Assembly (NCBI GenBank): GCA_030248225.1
Contig: JASANE010029451.1
Location: forward strand, 1 to 64,000
Length of the DNA stretch: 64,000 nt
Reading direction: 5' to 3'
DNA from: Trileptium ribeirensis
Taxonomy: Eukaryota > Nematoda > Enoplea > Enoplida > Thoracostomopsidae
Part shown: piece by piece, positions 26,401 through 34,377 of the stretch
How the letters are laid out: each line of letters opens with the position of its first letter
Position numbering within the stretch: the stretch's first letter is position 1
Notes under the pieces: generated by a model
What the model saw: the letters and a program-made list of their open reading frames with translations, nothing else
Databases searched by the model: none
What the model was told of the DNA's origin: nothing
Program-made: the position numbers and the translations under genes

Positions 26401-29400
26401 TTCAGAACAAGCGAAGAACTAAAACCATTCAACAAACTTTAATAGTTTTGAGGCTGATCGACCACTTACCTGTGCAACTGGGAATGCCTGCCATCCAGAT
26501 TCATCTTCGGAAACCCCATGACTAATGTCTCGAACTTCTACTTTGTAGTCAAATTTCAGAATTGACGAAGACTAAAAATAAAATAAGCTATTTGAAAACA
26601 ACAATCTATAAACTAGTGAAGCTCGCTTGCGAATTAGAATTCGAGTGGTGAGCACAATCCCCTGAAGTCTGTTGTAGAAAGCACGCACAAACAAAGCCTA
26701 CACACAGTACGCATGTACAGCATTATATAAACCGTGAGTGATGAGTCATAGTTACGCCCGCCTCTTTTGATACCAACGTATGCAGTAGAGAAAACATCAT
26801 GCAACGAGTACAAAAACAATCAACTAACAATTTAATAATTCAATAAAATCCTAAATTGACCGTGAAAAGAACGTTAAAGAATTAAACCGACATTTGAGAA
26901 AAATCTCATTTTTCATACCAAGTATGAAGCAGAAGTGTGAAAAATATTTGCCACACAATATTTTTGACACTCGCAATTTTTTGTTGGCCCAGAAAAACCC
27001 CATATAAAACACTAAAAGCAACAAAAAACACACATTTAGGTACATTTCCCACGACATTTCACCAAATATGAAATTTGGCGCCAACTATAAGCTTATAGAC
27101 TCCAGATTGGGAAGTAGTTGAAAAACTAGCTATATATCATTGAAAAACCCTGGTAAAGCTACATGGAATAGGCCTATTAGTTTGCGGATATCTCGTTTAC
27201 TTATTGAGAAAAGTCGCAAAAACTGGAGGGGGTGCACGAAAAATGGGCTAACATGACGTCATTTTGCCCCATAACTTTTCCCACGGGAAAAAATTCAGAA
27301 ATCGGGCTGCGTTACTACACCTAAATCAACCATTGCGGTTCGAAATAGCTATCTTGCATCAAAATCCACCCAACCGTTATCGCGATCCAGGTGCGACAGA
27401 CACACACAGACAGGACCTCCTCAACCACCTCCAGAGCCAAAATTGAAAATTCTCGTTCCACTCGGTCGCTTCGCTCGCTCATTCTACTCGCATTCGACTA
27501 CGTTACATTATTATTATTAAATATTAGGATATATTACATATTATAATATTTAAAATATATTATTTTGTTATAATATTTAAATAGTATATCGTTAGTTATC
27601 TATTAATATGGTTATTAAGCATGAACCAGTTATACCTGTCCTTATATTACTGACATATATTTAGCAGGTTCGGTTGTGTAGATATTCGAAAGTCTGGGCA
27701 CAAAATTGAGGATAGTCCTTATGATTTGGGTCCACACACCGGCACCTTATCGTAGAATTCTATAATTCTTGGTGTTCTTTAAGATGTTCGCTGTTCTGAA
27801 TGAGCAGATAAATCCACATTTGACGGTTTTATAAGTTTAGCTCAAGACCATTTGCACATAAAGAACCGTAGATAATACCAGGAGTTGATGATTTTTTTAC
27901 TAAAGTCTATGACACTCTTCAACTTATACATGCACTCTTCCTTTATGTATGTTGCAGTGTGTTTCGATCTGTCCCCCTATACATCCCGGGTGGACAGTTC
28001 ACTCGTCCGTCTGCGTTTCACGGGGAGCCCGGTATTTCGTGAGGACAACTTGTCCCTTGATTTCGAGAGGAGATAATTTATCGCCCTACATTTTGGGGGG
28101 ACACAATGCCTCTTACCCCCTTTAAAATCCAGTGGAGCCAAATTGTGCCCTCTCGAAATCAATGGGAAACCAAATTCTGCCCTCTCGAAATCAATGGGAA
28201 ACCAAATTGTGCCCTCTCGAAATCAATGGGAAACCAAATTCTGCCCTCTCGAAATCAATGGGAAACCAAATTGTGCCCTCTCGAAATCAATGGGAAACCA
28301 AATTGTGCCCTCTCGAAATCAATGGGAAACCAAATTGTGCCCTCTCGAAATCAATGGGAAACCAAATTGTGCCCTATCGAAATCAATGGGAAACCAAATT
28401 GTGCCCTCTCGAAATCAATGGGAAACCAAATTGTGCCCTCTCGAAATCAATGGGAAACCAAATTGTGCCCTCTTGAAATCAATGGGAAACCAAATTGTGC
28501 CCTCTCGAAATCAATGGAAAACCAAACTGTGCCCTCTCGAAATCAATGGGAAACCAAATTATGCCCTCTCGAAATCAATGGGAAACTAAATTGTGCCCTC
28601 TCGAAATCAATGGGAAACCAAATTGTGCCCTCTCGAAATCAATGGGAAACCAAATTGTGCCCTCTCGAAATCAATGGGAAACGAAATTGCGCCCTCTCAA
28701 AATCAATTGGAAACCAAATTGTGCCCTATTGAAATCAATGGGAAACCAAATCGTGCCCTCTCGAAATCAATGGGAAACCAAATTAGCCTCCCCCTAACGA
28801 AAGAGACGGAAGTACAATTGTTTCTTCATGAAACACAGAAGGGGGCATGTGAACTGTTTCCCCATGAAATCCAGGGTGGACAGTTCGAAACACACCATGA
28901 CATACCTAATGGTCGAACATGCATAAGTCCAGGAGTATCGTACTCTTCAGTAAAATATGGTCAGCTTTTGATAATACAAAGCATGAATGAACTAATGCAG
29001 CTGGTGGATAATGCATTTATATTAAGCTTATAAATACCGTCAATTCAGCTGAACATTTAGCTTATAAAATGAATTTTGAACGGAAATCTCCAATGACCTG
29101 TTAGCCTTTATTCGTTCACCTCAAGTCCACACACAACCCAACCTTATTTCCGAAGTCCTCAAGTTTTGGATACAAAAGCCTTTTAACCGATAATGGTGAT
29201 AATCTATTATTAAAATTTCTCATGAGTCCATAGGTGACATAAATTAATATTTAAGTCTAATCAGTTGTTTGATATAAATGTGTGAAGTATTGCATGTCCT
29301 ATTTTGGCTAATTTGGGTTCTTACGGACCCCCACACTGAATAGAAGCTTACTTGGTAAATATCTGCGTCATATAAGATTTATATACCATATTCTATATAG

Positions 29401-32400
29401 ACAACTCTATAGCACTGATCATCGTGTGCACATGAGTGTCATATTATGGAGTTCAACACTGAACTATTCGATGGCGATGAGACCTATATGTTATAAGCGT
29501 CCATAACGTCAATGGATTACAATGCAAGCTCTGATTGTTCCGGTAATCTTGCACGTGACATTTTCGGGGGCGATTTCACATTATTAGCGTATGAGCTTCC
29601 AGCATTTCGTGATGCTGAATCTTCTACGAATGAATTTATTGCATCAAGATGTCGAGAATAAAATATAGATGCAACATATTGAGCTTAATAATCCACAATG
29701 CGTGAGTTCTCTTTAGGTGCGTATACCTGGGTTGTCCTTTTGTCAAGTTAGTCAAAAGCGATAAACGCGAATAAATTACGATTTTCTCTTATGTACGCGT
29801 ATACGATTTGCGACTCAGCAACACGTGGGCGCTGTTCATGGGCACTATTTTGCGATTTAGCATGGCATTTTGCTGACCGCGTACAAGTGAAAACGCGATT
29901 TCCAATCGCGTATTTTATCGCATGCTATAGCGCACAGATAGAGCACGAACATTGATGTTTGATTCAGAATGTCATTTGATGAATGTAGGACAAACGTGCG
30001 AAATAGACAAATGTGCTCGAACGTAAATTCAATTCGTACATCGCAGAGCTCATGTTCACGTTCGCAAAAACGCGAATACCAATGGCTAAAATGTAAAGTT
30101 GAATATCTGCGCGAATCAATTCATGATTTTGAAAAAAGGACAACCTTGGTGTACGCACCTAAAGTGGACTCACGCACAAGCAATCCTACTGTTGTATAAA
30201 TAAGACTCGCAATGCCTTGGGCTGCATTAAACGATTTCGCACTCCTTCACATTGGTCATAACGCCACAGATTCTCGCAAATGCAGAATACCAAACCAATG
30301 TATAAACTTATATTAACCGTTGGGTTTACCCTAGGTAATAGAAATTAATAATTATTCCTCTGCTGCTGCGTGTCTTTTGAATAAACTAAACAACTGCTGC
30401 AGCAATCTTTATTAATTTATCAGTGGTTGACGAGACTACAGCGGGAGCTAGAATAGTATATAAACTGTGACTCAGCTTGGGTATCCGGAAGTGCAACTGT
30501 TTTCCGGGCTTAATCTGCGAAACTCGCTTAGCTAACTGTCATATTGGGGTGGAGGTATAAAACAAGCACCCCAACAAACTCCGAGCGTTGTAAGTATGCG
30601 TATTGATTAGCTTGGGTCTAACTATTAGAAATAGCATAATGTTAGTGCCAACGAGTCCGAGCTACCCATATAAATAAGTCTTGCTCAGTTCCGTATTTCC
30701 TTCTATACCATATACAGGGCTACAGGAACCCCCTTCCAAACTGTCTATAGCGTAATGGTTAGAGCGTAATGTTTTGCTTTAAACTACATTCCCAGTGTGC
30801 GATCAGCTCCCTAATATGGTTTTGAAAACTTTTTGAAACTTTGTAACATAAGGTTTTGTAAGTTTTTGAAGTTTCGTTAACTTTTTATGAATTTTCATTG
30901 CTTTGACCCTTGGTGCTCTAAATAAACACAACCTGCTGTCTGCATTAACATCAACTATTTACTACTATTGTGCGAAACCGTGTGCTTTTCTTTTATTTCA
31001 AACAACCTTGTTCTGCTTTTATTTTTCTGAGCAGCGATCAGGTATGTCATGAGAAAGCATTAGCTGAGGTCACCCATTTTCAACTGTGATCAACTATATT
31101 AATCCATCTGACGGTATTAAACGCTACTCTAACTGCGATTCAAAGTTGTCAATTTCCGTAAGATATTTTTAAATATAAATAGTAAGTCTCCGCATTAAAA
31201 ATTAAACGATTATATTGAAAAACCACCAATATAATCTAGATCACTTTTGATGTTACCTCAATATAAACGCATGGTGCTGGGGTTGACGTGGAGAAGCCAA
31301 AGTTTACCTGAGCGGAAGGGTGTCATCGGAATTCTGGTTCCGGTTTCGACAGAAATCACGTTCCGATTTCGGCAATATGCAAAACCGAAATTCTGGTTGA
31401 AAATTTTGTTTAAAATTGTTTAACATTTTTTGGTACAAACATCGTTTTTATAGACACAACCGTTAGATGAAATCCGCCTCAAAAGCAGACAAAACAACGT
31501 TACATGAACGAATTTGCCTGTAAAACGCAAGAACGACAAACACTTTAAGTGTGGTTTTTGTATTTTAACCATATAGAAATGGTTCAACCCCAATCTTATG
31601 TTGGTGCAATTCTTGGCTGTTAGTTATGTTCTGTTCGCTCCGATTTATTAAGTTTATGATAGCTACGGTATTTCAAAACACTTCAGAAAACGAGCACTTT
31701 AGTTAAAACGACCCGCAGTGCAATGCAGGACACCTTAGAGAGTTCGTGGTCTAGGGGTCTAGAAATGCAATTCTACCAATCCAGAAGTTAGAAGTTCAAG
31801 CCTCGTTTGGCACCTGGCTTGTTTGCCTTTGTTATGGATTTTGCTTCTGTAAATAAACGTTGGTGTTAACGTATAAAAACATTACCAAATTAATATAGCA
31901 CTAAAGAATAGGTGATTGAAGACCTTGCTATTTCGTTGTTTCTATTGTGATAAATGCTGCTTTTATATGCCAAAGTCAAGTCTACATACATTCACAAATG
32001 ATAACGAGCAGAACTATTGTAACTCAGGTCACAATATAACAGGTTGAAAATTTTAGTACAAGTTACTATGCTTGAAAAGCACTAATTACCGGTAAAGTAG
32101 TAACAATTTCTTTAAAAAAACTTATATTACCGGATCCTTGGCGTTTGCTTCGAGACCCACTTAAACTTTTTCAGGAAGTTTCAAGCAGGGAACTCTTTGT
32201 TTGAAAGCAGAGTCTCTGAATTTTGTATGATTGGTATGAAATAAGGGGAACCGCCTGATTCCCCGTTGAAATACAGATTAAAAATTCTTAAAATAAAATC
32301 TTAATTTATTCCCAAAAGCTAGAATAGTTAATAAATCTCGTTATAAATTGCAGTTTTTCTATGTTTTATGAATTATACTTTAATATTTTTGAATTTATTC

Positions 32401-34377
32401 TACAAACTTCTTGGAATTAATTCTTTACAACTGCAATTTAATGAAAACATTGTTTCATTCTAGGTTAATCTATGTTTCAGGTACACAATTATTTCAGGAT
32501 TCAACCGTACTCGAGTTGTATTTTAACTATAACGTTTTAACGAGGTCGGATAAGGGTTAATATGGTCAATACATGTGGATTAGCGAATTTCAAATGTAAA
32601 TTCTTAAAGCACAAATTATAATTTGTGCAAAATAGTGCACATTATGTATTCTTATCTATTAGGTCATAAAAGATTATGGAACAAAAAATTCCAACTTTTA
32701 ATAAAGCTGTATTAAATCCCTCTTTTGCTTCGTGATGAAATGTGCATAAGATTGGAACAGCTATTTTAAGAATTTAAACTTGTACCGAATTTTGTTACCA
32801 AAAAATATATTCAATTGTACATTTGGCATGAAAAATGCCACTATAGAAAAACTAAAAATAGTGTTCATAAAGAGAACGGTATATATTTGTGTCAAACTGT
32901 AGTCTTTGACCAGAATTTTAAACAGTCATGTTTCTATGTAAACATTGTTATTATTAACTTTTTTCCCTGGAAAATAAAGCTTAATAAATCATTATTACGA
33001 AGCTTGTGTTAGAAAAAATACAAAAACGATTTCCATATTTTCCAAGCAGAAAAATATGGAGTCTAGATGCTTATTTCTGGTGAATTTTTCTTATAATCTT
33101 GGAGGCTTACTTCAAAATCCAAAGGTTTAATTAGGAAAACCTGGGCCTTATTTAAGCCGTTCCGCAGTTGTTCGTTGAAACAGCGAACTATTCGCGGATT
33201 GAGGCATACAAGGCGTAGTTGTTTTCGGCGACTATCCGGGTGTCGCATTAAGACTTCGCCAATTGGGATATTTGAGTCTGAAAGTTTAAACTATTAATCA
33301 GATGCAATTTCCAGGTCCTGATATCTTTGTTTGAGCTAAAACATTCGGTTTGTGAACTATTTTAATAAGTTCGACTGTATATTATATTAATTTGCTGATA
33401 AATCTTGCCTCAATTTATAGAAGAAATAAGCGCACCAGCTGGTCGGTTGACTAGAAAATATAAAATTCTATACCGTGAATGTAAATTTTAATATTTTAAA
33501 CTCGAATGTATTACGTGTATACAAACAACGCAATACAGATGAACAATGGTTACCAGGTTTCACTTTTATACCTAATCGTGAGCAACACAGATTAGTTCTA
33601 CTGAAGTCATAGCATAAGACACTTTACGTTACGACCGCTGCAACTATTAATAGGTACTGTCGGCTGACATACGGTCCAAAGTAATTACACTAGCCTAAAC
33701 CAAACCGAGCTGTCCGAACCGAAGTTGTTAACCTGAACGCCGTTCAGCATCACAAAAATGATAAAAATTATATACGATTGCATTGTACGCAAGTGCTTTA
33801 TGGTATGTCGGCAAATAAAGGACCCGATCGTGATCTTTATTCGACACTGTTATTTGAAGAATGGTATTCCTGTAAACCTAAATCGAAAGCAAGTCAGTTT
33901 AGACCTAATTATGCCTGGGTTGCTGTGAAGGAGCAGTAAGTTATCAACAAGATAAGTGTTCAATTGTCACTTTCAAATTCGTTTTAATATTTGTTTTACA
34001 GTGTTCGCTTGTCACACATTCTACCGAGACATCGCGATAAATTTGCAGAAATATTTTACCAGGTAAGCTTCCTTCAATAACAATCATAGGTCTTCGAAAA
34101 CTTGAATTTGAAAAGAAAACATCATCAATCGTGAACAGTGATGTTGGACGTGACACTAACGGGATCTCATCGTCGAAATCGAAAGACTGAAAAAGGTCAA
34201 GTCGAGGTGCTTCCTGTGGCACCACAGCGATTCCAGGATCGCTATTCAATGATTCGGGTATCACCGGCACTGGTTGGACTTGAGGTGGTCGGAATCGGCG
34301 TCGTGTTGCAAACGGAGGTCCGATATTGAAGTTGTAGTAGTTGTCATCATAGTAAAGATTGTCTTGAGCGGTGGATG
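8325..34377 (-). CDS. Cadherin-family gene, partial, 13 exons
   Basis: Assembled from the minus strand as join(34060-34377, 33111-33277, 26470-26571, 24810-24911, 23854-23961, 20867-21001, 16392-16542, 15489-15613, 13976-14045, 12436-12608, 11177-11392, 9535-9687, 8325-8480), transcribed from high to low coordinates. All introns are GT-AG, and all phases agree across 12 junctions without a stop, giving about 658 residues. Cadherin hallmarks in order: an LDFE strand motif, a DINEPPSF calcium-type motif, AMDDGQPP, FITIDEDFP, ADIDDNGP and AENSPNGYLIG. About four extracellular cadherin repeats are present; a Pro/Glu-rich linker (residues ~325-375) separates the second and third. Cadherins are membrane adhesion or signalling proteins of the cell surface. 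No signal peptide, membrane segment or cytoplasmic tail is in view, so both ends lie elsewhere. The repeats are divergent and I cannot assign a subfamily. Introns reach about 7 kb and are full of mobile elements. Confidence 0.88.
8484..9420. repeat. Intron with dispersed-repeat fragments
   Basis: The block 8880-9010 (GAGCTGAGTCGAATGGT... then CTTCGGGCTGGG) resembles 46330-46410, which has the same GAGTCGAATGGT and TTCGGCTGGGG landmarks. The block 9270-9415 has a G-rich head and a T-rich 'ccaatttt' tail similar to 11470-11720 and 13370-13665. No coding sequence is seen. Confidence 0.45.
9535..9687 (-). CDS. Cadherin gene exon 12
   Basis: 51 codons, phase 0 in and out, acceptor TTGTTATAG and donor GTTAAT. 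With the end of exon 11 it forms VDIDQ-DENSDFKLQI, matching the cadherin pattern of an acidic calcium-binding turn followed by a beta strand. Confidence 0.85.
10314..11162. mobile_element. MITE carrying three 190-bp tandem repeats
   Basis: Inverted ends: 10318-10420 (GAACCCTTGAAGGAGACTGTG... to CCCAGTGTTTGGGGG) pairs with the reverse complement of 11048-11160. Inside, a unit of about 190 bp beginning TTGTCCCAGTGTTTGGGGG is repeated at 10402, 10591 and 10781, so one end of the element has been tandemly reiterated. The plus-strand open frames at 10370-10630 and 10752-11045 are repeat artefacts. The element lies in the cadherin intron and ends only 15 bp beyond the exon 11 donor. Confidence 0.8.
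11177..11392 (-). CDS. Cadherin gene exon 11
   Basis: 72 codons, phase 0 in and out, acceptor ATTTTTAG and donor GTAAGA. VVLSIADIDDNGPTTI contains the DxxDNxP calcium-binding motif that ends a cadherin repeat. The exon then carries a new repeat as far as RIVDIDQ. This is the clearest single piece of evidence for the family. Confidence 0.93.
11470..11720. repeat. Dispersed repeat, G-rich head and T-rich tail
   Basis: Begins near a GGTGTCGAT.. landmark, passes a G-rich segment, then short phrases such as CCCCAATTTTTGCC and GCTGAAATTT. It resembles 13370-13665, in a similar arrangement near another exon. No terminal repeats are certain. Confidence 0.4.
12436..12608 (-). CDS. Cadherin gene exon 10
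   Basis: 173 nt, entering in phase 1 and leaving in phase 0; acceptor CTTTCAG, donor GTAACG. It encodes the middle of a cadherin repeat and ends in GGRYRFQIQ, the F-strand that precedes the next exon's conserved segment. Confidence 0.87.
12847..13082. mobile_element. Palindromic MITE, ~236 bp
   Basis: Almost the whole element is an inverted repeat: 12847-12895 (ATGAACCCTTGAAAAAGAGTG...) pairs with 13036-13082, and the inner arms share GCGTCATTTGTTC and GAACAAATGACGC. The ends match those of the 10314-11162 element (GAACCCTTGAA then a GTGTGACACT-like core), so both belong to one family. Confidence 0.8.
13370..13665. repeat. Dispersed repeat, G-rich head and T-rich tail
   Basis: GGTCCCTCGGCTCTGGGGGAG head, then runs of CCAATTTT/CCCTATTT phrases, ending TCCCCCCGTCGACACCAATG. 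It shares style and several phrases with 11470-11720 and with 53640-53790. No coding potential beyond a 73-codon frame caused by low complexity. Confidence 0.4.
13976..14045 (-). CDS. Cadherin gene exon 9
   Basis: 70 nt, phase 0 in and phase 1 out, acceptor GTTTAG and donor GTTAGT. It encodes DAIIETISIRGVNSSLVEVK, continuing the FITIDEDFPK strand of exon 8. This exon is too short for an ORF search and is recognised from splice sites and phase. Confidence 0.82.
14336..14715. mobile_element. One-ended remnant of the ACGTTATAATGTCCCC transposon family
   Basis: AACGTTATAATGTCCCC and the following ~80 bp match the termini at 18307-18752 and 51780-55556, and a later ACCCCTAGCTACC block (about 14690) matches their subterminal region. 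No matching inverted end is found nearby, so this copy is truncated or rearranged. Confidence 0.6.
15489..15613 (-). CDS. Cadherin gene exon 8
   Basis: 125 nt, phase 1 in and phase 0 out, acceptor ATTTCAG and donor GTAGTT. The first half continues the Pro/Glu-rich linker; the second half, ILVFDQEEYFITIDEDFP, is the A-strand start of a new cadherin repeat (Y..I.ED.P pattern). Confidence 0.88.
16392..16542 (-). CDS. Cadherin gene exon 7
   Basis: 151 nt, phase 0 in and phase 1 out, acceptor TATTTTAG and donor GTTAGC. DDGQPPLEGKLEVSLNLIG joins AM at the end of exon 6 to give the conserved A-x-D-x-G-x-P-x-L turn and final strand of a repeat. The rest is a low-complexity Pro/Glu/Ala linker (about 30 residues) unusual between cadherin repeats. 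Confidence 0.9.
16655..16815. repeat. Low-complexity TGACATTATGACAT repeat
   Basis: Degenerate tandem copies of TGACAT, ATTATGACAT and ATTACAGTTATGACATG over about 160 bp. Simple repeat in an intron. Confidence 0.85.
17079..17614. mobile_element. Inverted-repeat element, copy A (~535 bp)
   Basis: The left end GCATCATTTACAATAAGATG (17079) is inverted at 17594-17614 (CGCATCTATCGTAAATGATGC). The same pair of ends bounds 18186-19050. No coding capacity. Confidence 0.55.
18186..19050. mobile_element. Inverted-repeat element, copy B, with a nested MITE
   Basis: The left end ACAATAAGATGTGTGCGCAAAG (18186) pairs with CTTGCACGCATCTTATTGTA at the right end (19024-19043, element to ~19050). Copy B contains the complete MITE at 18307-18752; without that insertion it would be about 420 bp, near the size of copy A. 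The nested MITE must be the younger of the two. Confidence 0.55.
18307..18752. mobile_element. MITE of the ACGTTATAATGTCCCC family (446 bp)
   Basis: The left terminus TGCGGGATTCACGTTATAATG (18307) is inverted at about 18727-18752. The outer 26 bp match with one or two changes, and similarity continues through ACTTGGAACTT..GTCCCC and beyond. The right half also matches 55415-55556 (shared ACTACAGGGGGACAAAAGTTCC and TTTACGGTATAG), so it is an internally deleted relative of the large element at 51780-55556. Confidence 0.85.
19051..20866. other. Cadherin intron, nothing recognised
   Basis: AT-rich intron. The 75-codon plus-strand frame at 20080-20307 resembles no family and lacks coding signature. 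No RNA gene or clear transposon end is visible. Confidence 0.4.
20867..21001 (-). CDS. Cadherin gene exon 6
   Basis: 45 codons, phase 0 in and out, acceptor CTTGCAG and donor GTTAGC. It ends RGRFHFAIVAM, the F-strand pattern that continues into DDGQPP of exon 7. A mariner-type transposon end lies only 48 bp upstream of its 3' splice site. Confidence 0.9.
21049..21715 (+). pseudogene. Decayed mariner-type transposase remnant
   Basis: CAGGGTGTCCCAGAAC at 21049, preceded by TA, is the terminal sequence typical of mariner-type elements. Downstream, broken plus-strand reading (about 21300-21545) shows the recognisable end of a transposase: WLDRNFQDLWIGRRGPVEWP followed by a damaged PDLTPLDFFLWG-type segment. 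In intact elements this segment carries the second catalytic Asp. Stops and frameshifts throughout, and no confident right terminus, show it is dead. Confidence 0.75.
22230..22990. repeat. Dispersed repeat debris with an AT microsatellite
   Basis: Contains a palindromic GGGGGACCGGTCCCCC at about 22257-22272, an (AT)n run at 22551-22566 and a T-rich block (22780-22890) like the dispersed repeats near 11.5 and 13.5 kb. The overlapping short frames on both strands are incidental. Confidence 0.4.
23854..23961 (-). CDS. Cadherin gene exon 5
   Basis: 36 codons, phase 0 in and out, acceptor GTTTGTTTCAG and donor GTAAAT. FDEDFGRNGTLSDIFCEM corresponds to the D-x-D-x-G-x-N-G segment near the start of a cadherin repeat. 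Confidence 0.9.
24727..24789 (-). ncRNA. tRNA-like sequence, probable SINE head
   Basis: The reverse strand reads GAGTGGCTCAGTTGCTAGAG (A-box-like, as in many tRNAs) and, about 40 bases later, GGTTCGCGGCC (B-box-like). The arms do not form a clean cloverleaf, so this is a tRNA-derived repeat or pseudogene. It lies 20 bp from the donor of cadherin exon 4 and next to a (GGTC)n run. Confidence 0.5.
24810..24911 (-). CDS. Cadherin gene exon 4
   Basis: 34 codons, phase 0 in and out, acceptor ATTTTAG and donor GTGAGT. ALIEVLDINEPPSFPDAA holds the DxNExPxF calcium-binding linker that ends one repeat and begins the next. Confidence 0.93.
24915..26150. other. Cadherin intron, nothing recognised
   Basis: Very AT-rich intron. 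The plus-strand open frame at 25356-25754 (132 codons) is hydrophobic, lacks similarity I recognise and is explained by composition (T-rich codons), so it is not called a gene. Confidence 0.4.
26177..26265 (-). pseudogene. Decayed duplicate of cadherin exon 3 (copy 1)
   Basis: Shares most of exon 3 (GAGACATTAGTCATGGGG core) but is broken: the donor GT has become GC, the acceptor AG is lost, about 17 bases are deleted in the middle, and a stop and a 1-base insertion are present. It is the most 3' of three tandem copies in units of about 140-155 bp that also include intron sequence. Confidence 0.85.
26316..26418 (-). pseudogene. Near-intact duplicate of cadherin exon 3 (copy 2)
   Basis: Strong similarity to exon 3 with an intact donor (GTAAGT) and acceptor (TTTTAG), but 103 nt instead of 102. 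One extra T directly after the acceptor puts the frame out, so with phase 0 entry a TGA follows within eight codons. Splicing it in, alone or with exon 3, would disrupt the protein. It is a pseudo-exon or a possible poison exon. Confidence 0.85.
26470..26571 (-). CDS. Cadherin gene exon 3 (intact copy)
   Basis: 34 codons, phase 0 in and out, acceptor TTTTTAG and donor GTAAGT. ILKFDYKVEVRDISHG is the F-strand and A-x-D-type turn near the end of a repeat, following LDFE of exon 2. Only this copy of the three keeps the frame between exons 2 and 4. Confidence 0.9.
26850..27480. repeat. Dispersed repeat with CAGACACACACAGACAGGAC tail
   Basis: The block contains GGATATCTCGTTTAC, the phrase CGTTATCGCGATCCAGGTGCG followed by short CACACA/CAGACA runs, and CTCGGTCGCTTCGCTCGCTC, a motif shared with the 165-bp satellite at 39-42 kb. 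Boundaries are uncertain. No coding sequence. Confidence 0.4.
27985..28890. repeat. 32-bp minisatellite (~20 units) and flanks
   Basis: The core 28135-28783 is about 20 tandem copies of a 32-bp unit (GCCCTCTCGAAATCAATGGG + AAACCAAATTGT), nearly identical. Because 32 is not a multiple of three and the unit has no plus-strand stop, open frames of 100-208 codons appear in all three plus frames; they are artefacts. GGGTGGACAGTTC occurs on both flanks (about 27989 and 28873), and CTCTCGAAATCAA also appears inverted at 28058, so the minisatellite probably grew inside a transposon-like repeat. Confidence 0.95.
29699..30178. mobile_element. MITE with ~45-bp terminal inverted repeats
   Basis: The left end GCGTGAGTTCTCTTTAGGTG (29701) is inverted at the right end (CACCTAAAGTGGACTCACGC, 30157-30176). 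Similarity extends through GTTGTCCTTTT. The open frames inside (29964-30199) are shadows. Confidence 0.8.
30742..30820 (+). ncRNA. tRNA-like sequence, probable SINE head
   Basis: TAGCGTAATGGTTAGAGCGT is A-box-like; GTGCGATCAGCTCC about 50 bases later is a weak B-box. No proper cloverleaf is seen. A tRNA-derived repeat is the simplest reading. Confidence 0.35.
31325..31425. repeat. Dispersed TTCCGGTT-type repeat
   Basis: GGAATTCTGGTTCCGGTTTC followed by AAATC..TTCCGATTTCGGCA closely parallels 46565-46690 (GGAATTCCGGTTCTGGCG..CTTCCGGTTGCGGTTCCGGCA). The two are copies of one dispersed repeat. Confidence 0.6.
31738..31815 (+). ncRNA. tRNA-like sequence, probable SINE head
   Basis: GTGGTCTAGGGGTCTAGAA (A-box-like, as in Asp/Glu-type tRNAs) and AGTTCAAGCCT (B-box-like) are spaced about as in a tRNA. 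Arms pair poorly, so a functional tRNA is unlikely. Confidence 0.5.
31816..33110. other. Cadherin intron, nothing recognised
   Basis: AT-rich intron between exons 2 and 3. Short frames such as 32815-33012 look compositional. No repeat boundary or RNA gene is visible. Confidence 0.4.
33111..33277 (-). CDS. Cadherin gene exon 2
   Basis: 167 nt, phase 1 in and phase 0 out, acceptor CTTTCAG and donor GTAAGC. With exon 1 it completes the VIEGSLPDSNIPIGEVLMR strand, equivalent to the V.E..P.G..V start of a repeat. It ends VFLIKPLDFE, equivalent to the L-D-x-E motif of cadherins. Confidence 0.9.
34060..34377 (-). CDS. Cadherin gene exon 1 of those seen
   Basis: 318 nt, phase 1 in and out, acceptor TTTTATAG and donor GTAAAA after CTTACCTG. 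It begins with a Tyr/Asn-rich segment (NLYYDDNYYNFNIGPPF), then Arg- and Pro-rich and acidic stretches before the first cadherin strand (RPMIVIEGSLP). No signal peptide, so at least one earlier exon must exist upstream (above 34377); I could not identify it. The donor choice rests on phase: a later GT would break the frame into exon 2. Its first 96 bases form unit 1 of the 158-bp array. Confidence 0.85.

Noticed and set aside
28106..29033. Open frames of up to 208 codons with repeated peptide motifs
   Set aside because: They are a necessary result of a stop-free 32-bp unit and no single frame is preferred.
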